Source: Labia minor
Taxonomy: Eukaryota; Arthropoda; Insecta; Dermaptera; Spongiphoridae
Assembly: GCA_963082975.1 (NCBI GenBank)
Contig: OY720344.1
Location: 30,477,172-30,541,171 of the forward strand
Direction: 5' to 3'
DNA: 64,000 nucleotides
Positions 26,217-37,225 of the stretch are shown piece by piece. The notes beneath the pieces were generated by a model. That model had not been told where the DNA came from, searched no databases, and worked only from the letters and a program-made list of their open reading frames with translations. Positions within the stretch are counted from its first letter, which is position 1. Each line of letters opens with the position of its first letter. The translations under genes and the position numbers were made by a program.

Positions 26217-26470
26217 CAGTGATGTATTAGTAAAATAAGAAGTAAGGGAACGCATAGTAGGATCAAAAAAAGTCCTATTTTCACCAAATTATTTTTTTTC
26301 ATATAAATTTTTATTTTTTCTTATTCTTACTATTTAAAGTATTAATGAACACAAAAAAAGATTCTAACATTAGATTTAAGTGGGAGTTGTCGTGACATGA
26401 AAAGTTACTAGAACGCGTTCCGGTTCTGAAAAAAAGTAAGGGAACGTCGTTCCCCTCCAATACACCACTG
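26217..26470. mobile_element. MITE-like element with CAGTG(G/A)TGTATT ends
   Basis: The left end reads CAGTGATGTATTAG (26217) and the right end is AATACACCACTG (to 26470), a 12-bp inverted repeat with one mismatch. The interior shares the GAACGTCGTTCC palindrome with the 72-bp element at 43929. The 8 bp flanking each side do not match clearly, so target duplication is not shown. It lies in the inferred intercistronic intron between MOCS2A and MOCS2B. Confidence 0.5.
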
Positions 26471-26645
26471 CTTTTCTTTTAACATCATATTGGAAAAATA
26501 TTGGATAAAAAAGCATTAAGAAAAAATATTTTTGTTAAATTCAAATAACAGCCCTAGAAAATTAAGTTAAACATAACGTATTTCTAAGAGTTAAAATTTT
26601 TGTATATTATATATATATATGTATATGTTGTATGTATACAAATAC

Positions 26646-26677
<32 letters not shown>

Positions 26678-26951
26678 ATTAACACTTAATTAGCAATATA
26701 TCAATATATATCTTCTATTAAATTAAATTAAAATCCGAAAAATTTTCTTTTAAAATATTTTTTATTTTTATTTATAATTTTATTTTTAGAATATATAGAT
26801 ATTTTTTATCCATTGAAAAAAAATTTCTATAATAATATATTTCATTTAAAATAATAAATAAACATAATTGAATATTCATAATTTCATTTCACAGCCATTT
26901 AGACATCACACATCATTTTTTGAAAACATTAAAGAAAATTTAAAAATTTAA

Positions 26952-28160
26952 ATGGATTCTTCTAAAGATTATGTTGCTATCCGTGAGACTGAGATTACTT
27001 TAGAAGAGATAAAAAAAATAATCGGTGATGTTTCATGTGGAGCACTCACTTTCTTTGCTGGAACAACCAGAGATATCAATGAAGGGAAAAAGGTCATTAA
27101 AAAATTATTTATTTTTATTATTTTTTTTCTGTAAATATTATGAGTTTTTAATACTAATTTAACAAAAAAAGAATAATTAAATTCGTTTTACTCTTGATGA
27201 TCATTTAAATTAAAATAAAATTTCAGAATATTTCATTTTCCATTTGCACAAAATAATAATCTATCATAATAATAGAAAGGAAATTTATAGTTATATAATT
27301 TTCTTTTTAGGTTGTGAAACTAGTATATGAAGCATATGTACCAATGGCTGAAAAAGTCATGCGTGAAATTCTTAGCGAAATTAGACAACGGTGGCCACCC
27401 ATTAATCGAACTGCAATGATTCACAGGTAGAAATGTGATAATCAATTGAAAAAATAAAAAATAAATGAAATATTCGAAAAATATAGACTTAAATACAACA
27501 AAATTATAAAAGAGAAAAATAATATAATTAACTACATTTGTTTGAGGGAATTTAATATTTTGGGTAATATAAATAAAAAATTTAAATCTTTCCTTTAACC
27601 AAACAAATGCTCAATGAAAGATATAAATGACAAATAATTAACTCATTTATATTTACTCAATAAGTTTGTTTTATTTAAGAAATAATAAGTAAATCTTATT
27701 TTACTTATTTAAAACACTTATTTTAAAACAAAAAATAAACCAAATACAAATTCTGGATATTAATTTTTGAAACTATGATCATTTTCACCTAATTACTTAT
27801 ACTTAATAATATTTTTTTAATTTTTATTCCTATTCTTGAAAATGTTTTTAAAGAATTGGAGAAGTGCCTCTTGGTGAAACTAGCGTGATTGTTGGGATAT
27901 CGTCTCCGCATCGCGGTGAAGCTTTTGCTGCATTAGAGTATGCAGTTGATCAACTTAAAGCCCGAGTCCCACTTTGGAAACAAGAATTTTTTGAAGATGG
28001 AGATGTAACAAAATCCACTTGGAGAGAAAATGCAGAATGTAATTGGAAAAGACCAGCAACAGCTCCTCCTCCCATACATCTATCAAAAGAAATATCTAAT
28101 AAAAATTCAAAACCAAAATCAACATTATCATTTCCTCCCGAATCAAAAAATATTTCATAA
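26952..28160 (+). CDS. MOCS2B: Molybdopterin synthase catalytic (large) subunit, complete, 187 aa
   Basis: MoaE-type subunit that pairs with MOCS2A to insert two sulfurs into the molybdenum cofactor precursor. Three exons: 26952-27092, 27311-27426 and 27854-28160, total 564 nt. Conserved MoaE blocks are visible: CGALTFFAGTTRDINEGKK, LVYEAYVPMAEKVM, HRIGEVPLGETSVIVGISSPHRGEAF and ARVPLWKQEFFEDG, which holds the active-site lysine region. The C-terminal tail of about 30 residues is hydrophilic and not conserved. Human MOCS2B is 188 aa. A splice acceptor (26894) just before the start and a donor (26157) just after the MOCS2A stop suggest that both proteins come from one dicistronic mRNA. Confidence 0.93.
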
Positions 28161-28583
28161 AACCTTTATTTAAAATGTAAATATTTTTTGTTTATTCATT
28201 CTATGGAAAATTTCTCTAGTGCAATATATCTAAATATAATATTTTTTATACAAAGAAAAAATAAATCAGAATTAAATCATTTTGTACTGATTTTTGTTGA
28301 ATATATTTTTAAAAATATATACGTATATTTGTTAAAAGAAATTTTATTAATACTATCAAATTATTTTAAAAGAATTCTAGTTTGGATTTTAATTTATATT
28401 ATGTTATCAATCTTTTAGAAATTAAAATTTATATAAATTAAATATTCATTTTCTGTATAAATAGATATTCCTTTGGAAATTAAACTATTTTTAAGAAAAA
28501 TAAAAGATATTTATATATATTAAGTTGGATTAAAATTTGAATGAAGAACAAAGAACACACACACATCACTAAAATGCAAGTAC

Positions 28584-29185
28584 AAATTAGCTGGAGTGTC
28601 TCCACTCGACTATCTCGCAATTTGAATTGGATTAAATAACATAATATATTATATTTAAATTAAATTTAATTAATTATAAATTATAAATAATAAATATTAA
28701 ACCAGCGCATGTTTGGCTTTTTGTTGATGGCGCCACGTCACGTGTTGGCGCGTAAGTTTTGCAGTGTTAAAAAATTAATTCTGGTACTTTCAGCGATTCA
28801 ATCAAGCTGAAATTCTATATATAGCAGTTTTAAACAATTATTAATTATGTGAAAAATTATCAAACATATATCTTTATTTTTACGGTCACTTTAGAGGAAA
28901 AAAAATCAAATCGTTGAAGGTAATGACCCTCTTCCGGTTGAGCTACATTTCTCAAAAGTTGATAGAAAACTATGAATTTTGAATAATGTCCATGTACCAA
29001 ATTTCATCATTCTAGCTCAAACCGTTTTTGCGCAATCTTGCCTACATACATACACACACACACAGACATTTTTCTCAACCTTAGTGAAAATGATTCAGGA
29101 ACCTTCAAAACGTATAAAAACATCAAAATCTCAACATCGAAAATTTTCGTGATCGCAATACTATCTCTGGCGAGATAGTAAAAAA
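28584..29185 (-). mobile_element. HINE/Helentron-like repeat, family 1, copy A
   Basis: 602 bp, reverse oriented relative to copies at 52409 and 56824. The left-type end is TTTTTACTATCTCG; just inside, ACTATCTC pairs with GAGATAGT as a hairpin. The right-type end is GCGAGATAGT followed by GAGTG-GAGA-CACTC (a stem-loop) and CAGCTAA. A CA-rich microsatellite is internal (about 29051-29063). There is no ORF and no target duplication. The combination of subterminal inverted repeats, a 3' hairpin and an internal microsatellite fits non-autonomous Helentrons (HINEs). The assignment is inferred; the repeat itself is certain. Confidence 0.75.
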
Positions 29186-29896
29186 GAGCAGTTGAAATTA
29201 TAAAATTGCATTAAAATATAAAAAAAAATTATTTAGATATTTATAAATAAAAAATTAACTTAGATATGAAAAGGAAATTATATTTTTATATTTTTCAGTT
29301 TTCAATTAAAAAATATTAATTAATATAAATCAAAATAAGGAAATTTTAAGATTAAATTTCAAGTTTATTTCAGATTTCATAATTTCTTCTATATTACTAA
29401 GAAAAACTAATAATGAATGAATTTTGATTTTTTTTTGAGAATATAATTAATATCAGATCTGAAAAGTATTTATTTTTATTTTGATAAATTTTCAATATTT
29501 TATTTAAATCTAATTTTCCTTATAAATAAATAAAAATAATACAATTTCTTTGCACCAATTTTATATCTATTGATAAACTAATAGAACATAATTATAGATT
29601 ATTGATCAATACTTTGTATATTTTGATATTAATATTTTTTTAAATAAAATTATGGTTTCTGGTTAAAATATTTTTAATTTACTTCGATTTTAGATTTTTA
29701 TTATTTTAATTTTTAATATTCTTATTTTTTAAATTTTTGTTAATACAACAAAAAGGATCTTTTCACCCCTGGCCATTGTCAAAAGATAATACGGATGTGA
29801 TATTCTAGAAAAATGATATTCAAGGGGTTTATATTTGGTTGTAACCAAAGTTGCAATAAGAATTTGATAAAATTTTAAAGTGTATTTAGAAAATAA

Positions 29897-30489
29897 ATAT
29901 AAAAATTTTTTTATAAAATAACGTTTTTCCAATGGACTAAAAAGAATAAAATAATTTTTCTATAAGCCTTACAAAGTTTATGGATGAATTGCTTCATATT
30001 CAAACGTTGGGCGCATTTAGTTTTATTTATTCATATGAAAAATCAAGTCAAATTTTTGTAATAATAATTTTATTAAACACAAACTGACAAATTTTTTTAT
30101 AATGCAATAAAATTGATAGTTTAAGAGCTAAGAAATTAATCTTTTATTATTTTTCACTGTAATATACTTATATCAAAGTATGTATCAAAATTTAAAATAA
30201 TTTTTATTAAATTTACATATTATCAATCAAATCCAAAATGGTTGATTATATTAGAAGAAATAGTGTTACTTGTTAATGAAGTGTTTTAGTGTGGTATGTA
30301 TGTATATATATGAATTATAGCTCTATAAAGGAAGTTAATTGCATAGAAATCAAATGCAAACTAAATGCGCCCAACGTTTTTCGTTGAATATGAAGCAATT
30401 CATCCATAAACTTTGTCACGCATATAGAAAAATTATTTTATTCTTTTTAGTCCATGAGAAAAACGTTATTTTATAAAAAATTTTTATAT
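29897..30489. mobile_element. MITE with about 140-bp terminal inverted repeats
   Basis: The first and last roughly 140 bp are inverted copies of each other. They contain TAAAATAACGTTTTTC, GGACTAAAAAGAATAAAAT and GTTTATGGATGAATTGCTTC, and end inside at GTTGGGCGCATTTAGTTT. The centre is AT-rich with no ORF. Single arms of the same family lie at 37445-37605 and 60378-60530. Confidence 0.8.
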
Positions 30490-31199
30490 ACAAGAGAAAT
30501 AGAAAAGATGAAGTTATACGAAAATTTGCAAATTGAATAAAACAAAAAAATATATTAATCTTCTAAAATTGATTTTATGTATTTATGTTAAGTTTATGTT
30601 ATTATTGAATAATAATTATTATATTATATTTATAAATAAATAATTTTTATTAATATGAGATTTTATAAATGTATATTGTACTCATATTATCTTCATAAAA
30701 AAATAGGTTTTATTTTATTTCTTTCTTTAATTTCCTCTCGGGGACATATATAAAAAAAAGATCTTTTCTCTAAGCCATTTGAGGGGAAAACTGCCCCTAC
30801 TTCATCGACGCTAGTGCTGATTAATAAGAATTCATCATTAATTTTAATGCTATAAAATAATGTTAATTACATCCAAAATGAAAATCTATCCTGAAATCAA
30901 TATTTATGCTTCAGAATCCGTTGAAAAAAAATTAATCTGCCAAATACAAAAAGAGTTGGTTACTAAAAGTAATTAATCGCTAATTATATTACAATTAATT
31001 AATTATAATTCAATTATATTTCTTCTATACCTTCTAGGGATCGATTGAAATACCTATAAAAATTTTCAGAAGTCTATCTCCATATTAAGTTGATGAAAAA
31101 TCGATTTCAATTTGTCAAAAGAGCGAACAGACAGAGAGACAGACGCCAAGTGAAGTTGAGAAAAACGTTATAATTAAACAAACGTTATAATTATAAAAA

Positions 31200-31570
31200 C
31201 GTTAGAATTATAAAAACATGACATTTTGGTGAAAACGAACATAAATTATTTCTTACCAACACTTTCTACTAGAAAGAATTTAGTATTGAAAGATATTCCA
31301 TATAAAAAACTATTTTTATTTAGCCCTAGAGGGCGGTAAACCGTGCATTTGTACGGGGCGGCAATTTATTCTATTGCCCGAAGCGCTGTAAATGCTATAT
31401 AGAGCAGGCGCTATTTTAAGTCAATAAATTTCTCATTTTTTTAAATTATGGATTCATTTTTATTTTATTTCTCAAATAATAAAATTTTAAAATATTGCTG
31501 ATTAGAATATATTGAGGACTGTATGTAAATCAGCGGGCAGCCAGCTAGAGAATAATCCTGAAAATATGTA
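31200..31570 (+). repeat. Interspersed repeat, partner of the copy at 11105-11540
   Basis: Shares the CCCTAGAGGGCGG block, GAGCAGGCGCTATTTTAAGT and AATAATCCTGAAAAT with the inverted copy near 11.3 kb. Upstream (31110-31150) a GACAGAGAGACAGAC motif resembles the short tandem repeats in the HINE-like families. Class uncertain. Confidence 0.55.
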
Positions 31571-32420
31571 GGATCGTACTAAATCAATTATTATATTTTA
31601 CATATATGCATCTTTCTCGGCACTCTTCCATTTTTTTGCATTAGTCATTTTTGCTCACTATTAGGGAGATGTAATTATTTTCAATTGTCAATTGTTTACC
31701 GCATTTGTAGTTTTCTATTTTACTAATCGTCTTAATTAATACTATAAAGAAGCAAAGAAATTCGATTTTCAAATTATTTTAGATGAATTTATAGAACAAC
31801 TTAGAAATATATAAATTCATATATTCATATTCAATTATGTAAATTTATTTTCAATAAAATATAATGGTTTTTGGATTTTATGCATTTTTATCTTTTAATA
31901 TAATTAGAAGTTTATCTATCTTATGAATCCATGTCATTTGATTTATATCTATTTCGAATTTGCATTTTATTTAAATATTTAATATATAGAGGACCCCGCA
32001 CTTCGGATCTGTAGTGAACAATATGCAAATCGATAAAGTGTTATTGTTAATCAATGTAATTTATTGAGAAAATTAATTAACTTTCTCAACAAATCAACAG
32101 TCTTTTTTAGAAAATTTCTATACAATAATTCAATTCCTAAATTTGATGATTTATTAAAAGAAAGTGTTTATGATCTCAACTATCCAATGCTCAGGAATTT
32201 TTAACTTTTTTAATTATCTGCCCTTGTTACTTATTTATATGATATATATAACATATATAATGTCAAAACTAATGCAATAAATCCAAAGTTTTCTCTTCAA
32301 GTGAAAAAATTAAACATCTGCCTCACTTCCGTGTTATATGAAAACTTTTCATTTACTTTAATTATTTTTTTCAATTGGTGATCATACACTGTCGGAAGTT
32401 TTGTTCTATATATATATTAT

Positions 32421-32640
32421 ACTAGCTGCTCAGAGCTCCTTCGTCGCTCTTCACATCTAGACGGGGGCTCCGCCCCCTGTACCCCCCAGTGGTACATAGT
32501 ATTTTGTTGAAAGTAGTAAAAGGTTTTCATCCATTTTGTTTCAATCAGTGTATAACATAAAACATTCATTTCTTATTGTGTGATTATTTAAAATATATTT
32601 TAATTTATTTAGTAAATTAATTATATATATTATTATTGAA
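32421..32640 (+). repeat. Interspersed repeat family 3, copy 1
   Basis: Begins ATACTAGCTGCTCAG, then a GC-rich hairpin GGGGGCTCCGCCCCC near 32464, then GTTGAAAG and TTTTCATCCATTTTGTTTC. Similar text recurs at 37015-37195 and 61982-62215. The opening resembles 5' ends of arthropod Helentron-type repeats; the class is inferred. Confidence 0.5.
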
Positions 32641-32649
32641 TATGTTATA

Positions 32650-33600
32650 TCTATCTACTCGAAAGTTCTTGGCAGCTACAACCACATTTCTCCAAGTGTC
32701 CCCGGTGACCTCATCTTTCTTTGGCCAATAAATGCTGGAAAGAATAATCTGAATCTACTCTCATCTCCCAGGGTCATAGACCATGCGTGGCTCAACGGTA
32801 CTCGAAAGTTCTTGGCAGCTACAACCACATTTCTCCAAGTGTCCTTATCCTGAGCCTCTGTTCCATCTCTCGTACGTCATTCCCTGATGTATTCATCTTT
32901 CTTTGGCCCATAAATGCTGGGGAGAATCATATTCTCAAATACTCTGAATCCACTCTCATCTCCTAAGATCATAGGCCATGTCTCACACTCATATAATACA
33001 ACAGACAAAATAATTGTTTTATATATTTTAATTTTCATTCCCTTTTATAATAATTTTGATGAGATAAGCCTCTATACTGCATGATAACAGGCGTTTCCCG
33101 ATTGCAACTTCGATTTAAATTCTTCTCAAATATTATTATCCTTCGTGATTACATTCAATTTTTCTACATATTCAAATTCTACATTTTGTTTGTTAATACT
33201 GCTCCTGTTTGTTTCTAAATATATTTATTTATCATTATTAATTTCAAACCTCATCTCTTTTCCTACCTCGATTAATTTTTCCTCACTATCTGTAATTGCA
33301 ATTGCCGAATCTCCTATTATATTTAAGTCGTCTGGGTAACCTAATATTTTACAATTGATTTCCACATCTTACTCTTTCTTTACTACCTTCAAGATAAATT
33401 TTAAGATCAAAATTTGAAAAAGTTTACCCGGATCTATTGAGTCATGCGTAGGTTTTACTAAAGTCTACAAATAATTACTGAACAGAATTATTGAATTCGC
33501 GGGTTTTTTTAATATCTGTCATAATGAAAATATCTTAATTAATGTTGATCGATTTGGCATGAACCCGCAATGATATCGTCTAATATTTCCTCCGCCTATA
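32650..33600 (-). mobile_element. Non-LTR retrotransposon reverse transcriptase fragment
   Basis: The minus strand reads, with stops and shifts, CGFMPNRSTLIKIF, then a decayed FKxAYDSID-like block, GYPDDLNIIGDSAIAIADSEEKLIEVGKEMRFEIN (the catalytic YADD motif mutated to YPDD), and VLYECETWPM followed by FENMILPSIYGPKKDE. This is the RT palm-to-thumb order of RTE/Jockey-like LINEs. A part of about 140 bp near the end is duplicated (32656 onward and 32797 onward). No intact reading frame remains. Confidence 0.8.
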
Positions 33601-33757
33601 GTTTATAAGTATTGTATATGTTATAATAGAGTATAATATTTCTTGATCATTTCATTTTGATATTTTAATTTCATTGCTTGATTTTTATTGAATATTTTTA
33701 ATTATAATAAAATTTGAGAAAATGCAAAGTTAGAGACTTGAGACAATTTATAATAAG

Positions 33758-34455
33758 TTGACCTGTGGCCAGGTCCGAACCGACCGACGGTTTGAAATAA
33801 ATTAATTACCAGCTACAGAAACAATTTCAAATAATTTTAATATATCTATTAATGTAATAAAAAACAGATAGGCATATAACATAAATATTTTTAATTTTAT
33901 TTTATTTATAATATATAGCTGAAGTAGCCGTCGTTGCCCGAGATCATAATAAGGAGGCTGTGACGTCATGAAGGGCTGGGTGACGTCATATAATTTTAAA
34001 TTAAGAAAAACATAATGAAGATGAATTTTCCCGAGGATAAAACCAATACATTCGTGGTGATATGTAAAAAAATCTCCTCATGTGAAATTTGGTGTGAAAA
34101 TAACCCTTCCCTTCCTATTGTCGATCGCTAATACTACCACTTCCGGTTTCCGGATTTGCACCAAAAGTTGATCAATTCATCCCACTGATGCATTAAGTAA
34201 TTATACCAAATTTCATCAAAATCGGTTTAGCCGTTCAGGCTGTACACATCTATACGGACGGACAGACGGACAGACGGACGGACAGACGGACGGACAGACG
34301 GACGGACAGACGGACAGACGGACGGACAGACATCATGCTAAAAATACTTTTTTCTGTTAAGAAAATGCATGATTCGTGGAGATATGTAAAAATCTCCACA
34401 TGTGAAATTTGGTGTGAAAACAATACCTCCCTTACTATCGTCGGTCGGTAAAAAT
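33758..34455 (-). mobile_element. HINE/Helentron-like repeat, family 2, copy 1
   Basis: On the minus strand it begins TTTTTACCGACCGACGATAG and ends CGTCGGTCGGTTCGG followed by the stem-loop ACCTG-GCCA-CAGGT. The subterminal repeat ACCGACCGACG is thus inverted between the ends. A tandem array of GGACGGACAGAC-type units (34254-34333) lies inside. Other copies are at 57897-58396 and 51873-51985 (end only), with a diverged one near 10293-10490. Architecture matches family 1. Confidence 0.75.
34254..34333. repeat. GGAC/AGAC minisatellite
   Basis: About 80 bp of alternating GGACGGACAGAC and GGACAGAC units, much richer in GC than its surroundings, inside the family 2 repeat. It is a simple tandem repeat, not a CRISPR array. 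Confidence 0.9.
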
Positions 34456-35802
34456 TAACGGTATAAAAGTATTGATAAAACTAAAGATAAATTAACAATA
34501 TATACATTCATTAATAGTATTAATTTAAATTAATGGATTTATTTGATTTTTTATTATTAAGTTCATTTATTAATTTTTTTAGATCATAGTTAATTCCCTC
34601 CCTTAAAATTAAAGAAGTATTCAAATATAGAAAGAATAAATACAAAATAATTTAAGTTAAATATGATTTAAATATTTTATTATATTAATTAAAATGAGAA
34701 CTTTTAGAATAAATTATTTAATTGAAATGATATTTGAATATTAGAATTTAAAATAAAAAGTTAAATATTATAATAATTCTTTGATTGCTAGTTATATACA
34801 TTGTGTAAAATGAGTCCGCCAGTCAGTGGGCCACGCCTGGCTCTTGAATGAACAACACGGAGAACTATATAAACTTTAAAAAATTAAATTCTGCGGTTAT
34901 TGATTAGAATTAGATATTAATAAAATCTATAGCCTATGTTACCATAGAGATAAATAAGAATATTGTGATGTAATTTCATAGAAATCGTTTCTTATTTTTT
35001 GATGTTCATAATTCTAAATTACCGGTAAAGTGTCGGTTAAGTAGGAAATTTCTTTTTTGTTTGTTTCTATGACAGCAAAAAAGTAAACAAATTACATACA
35101 TATATACATACATACATACATACAAACACTCTCCTTTATATATATAGATAAAATAAAAATTCAAACTTCTAAAAATATTATTTCCTATCTCTAATTTTGA
35201 AATATGAAATGAATAGATACAATACAATAAAAATTTCTTATTTGAATAAAAAAAAAATTATTAATAATATTAAAAAATAATTTATTAATCATTTTTTCCA
35301 ATGCCTGATCAAGAAGTTAAAAAGAAAAACTATTGGTGGAAACCTATCATATTACATATTCTTAGAATAAATTGTATGTCTCTGACAATTTCTTCTTTTC
35401 ATCTTTTTTGTTTCATATGTTAAGTTCAACATGAGGCTAGCAGATTTGAATTAGTGCAAAAGTGTGTGTGCTCAAAAAAATAAAAAATCGAGAAACGCAC
35501 TCAGGATTAATGTTGTCTGAAGATTCTGAAATAAATAGAATCCATGTCGTCTTAGTGCTGTTTTAGTATTTAAACAATTTATACAGACAAGAAATCCTTC
35601 TCAGTTACAAAACTAATCACTTTTAAATTTATTTTTTGCACAAAGTTTGGGGGGGGGGGGGGGGCACGTGCCCACGTGTCCCCCGACCCGACGTCACTGC
35701 TAATAAATATAATATTGTCTGTATAGAGAAGTCTTGATAATATACCATATAAATCTTTGTTTATATTCATAACATTATCAATAAATCATAAAAACACACA
35801 TA
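34456..35802. other. Gene-free AT-rich stretch with repeat scraps
   Basis: Contains a TACA microsatellite (about 35095-35130) inside a repeat-like scrap (34980-35155). There is also a run of 16 Gs (35649-35664) beside an inverted CAGTGACGTCGGG end, probably one end of a hAT-like element. No host exon was seen. Confidence 0.5.
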
Positions 35803-36961
35803 AGGTAATGGCACCTATAGATGACATGGCACCTATAGATGACACTTTTGAATTTAAACTAAAAAAATAAGCAAATTTTAAAACATACGCGGAAATTTTT
35901 TTTTTTAAATGATAGTTATGCTTTTCCACCACCTGAGATATCCTACAACTATTCAATAAGTCGCCCTATTTTTTTTCTTTTAACTTGAAAAGCAGACCGA
36001 ATCGTCAACAATTGATTTTTTCAACAAATCTTAAAGATAACCTTAAGGGAAGTAATGTTCTTAATTAGTATTTTATATTTTTATATTCATATTTATCAAG
36101 AATTTAACAACTACATTATAAAATAGACTTAATATAGATATAAATCATTTCAATTTAAACACCTAATTTTTAAAAGTATCTTTTTTATCAACGGTGTTAT
36201 CTATAGGTGCCCCTAAAAATTGTTTTTCCTATAGATGACAGCAATGTCAGCTATACTAGGTTTTTAAAAAAATTGTCTATTATATTAATAGCTGTAAAGA
36301 GGAGATAATTTTATATAATTCCACCAAGTTGCATGTCTGAATTGATATAGGAACCTAAAGGTGACGCTGTGTTTCTCATTGTCAGAAAATTTTTTTCTGT
36401 TCCAGAACTTCATACACTATTTTTTTTAAATTTTTTTTAAATTACTCTGTTCCCAATGTATAATTAAAAATGCATAATTAAAAAAAGATTTGTTTAAAAT
36501 CAATTTTTTATTTTATTATAATAATCAGCTAAAAATAAAATCAATCACAATAAATATATCTAATTTATCATTATATGAAACCTGATTTTTTTATTATAAC
36601 TAAAGTTAAAGCAGCAACAAGGTGTTGGAAAGATGTTTTACTTTGTAAATAAATAAGTTGAAGATAAAGAGAGCAAGCGAAGTGAAAAAAAGTAGATGTC
36701 ATCTTTGGGTTCCATAATTGTCATCATTAGGTTCCACCAAAATTTTTGGTGTCATCTATAGGTTCCATTTGATTACTTTGAAAAAAAATTATATTTCCTA
36801 TTAAACTCATATAAAAGTTTAAAATATTTATCCTGGTGATAAAAGGTAAGATAAGCTTTATAATAACCAAAAGATTTTTTTTGTGAGACGTATAGTTTCG
36901 GTTTTATAAAAGAAAATAGCGACAAGAGCGCTTAAAATGTCATCTATTGGTGCCATTACCT
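35803..36961. mobile_element. TA-flanked 1159-bp element with nine 17-bp motif copies
   Basis: Ends AGGTAATGGCACC(T/A)ATAGATGACA are inverted repeats of about 23 bp with one mismatch, flanked by TA (35801-35802 and 36962-36963). The motif GGMACCTATAGATGACA or a close variant occurs at 35810, 35828 and 36349, and as a truncated copy at 36228 (plus sense). It occurs at 36195, 36697, 36719, 36750 and 36939 in minus sense. No ORF longer than a few dozen codons is present. The TA duplication and TIR suggest a Tc1/mariner-superfamily non-autonomous element; the motif array is unusual for one. Confidence 0.8.
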
Positions 36962-37014
36962 TAACTAATTCTTAAAGTAAATATGTAAAATATAATTATT
37001 ATTTTATATTGTAC

Positions 37015-37195
37015 TAAGTCTGCCCCCTGTACCCCCGAGTGATACATAGTATTTGGTTGAAAGACTGTATGTCAAAGGTTTTCATCCATTTTGTTTCAAT
37101 CAGTATATTACATAAAACATTCATTTTTTTGTGTTCTTATTTAAAATATATTTTAATTTAAACAGTAAATTAATTATATATTATTATTGTAATTG
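37015..37195 (+). repeat. Interspersed repeat family 3, copy 2
   Basis: CCCCCTGTACCCCCGAGTG followed by GTTGAAAGACTGTATG and TTTTCATCCATTTTGTTTC aligns with 32460-32600, but the first 40 bp of copy 1 are missing. Confidence 0.6.
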
Positions 37196-37225
37196 TTTAT
37201 ATATCTATCTATCTATCTCTGGGCG

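Noticed and set aside
28188-28418. 76-codon hydrophobic frame after MOCS2B
   Set aside because: It is AT-driven (Phe, Ile, Leu, Asn), lies in the 3' UTR region and lacks conservation signals.
32650-32850. Two near-identical 45-bp blocks 141 bp apart
   Set aside because: They are a local duplication of the LINE reverse transcriptase end, not a regulatory or CRISPR-like repeat.
34254-34333. Tandem array that could be mistaken for CRISPR repeats
   Set aside because: Units are 4-12 bp with no unique spacers; it is a simple minisatellite inside a repeat.
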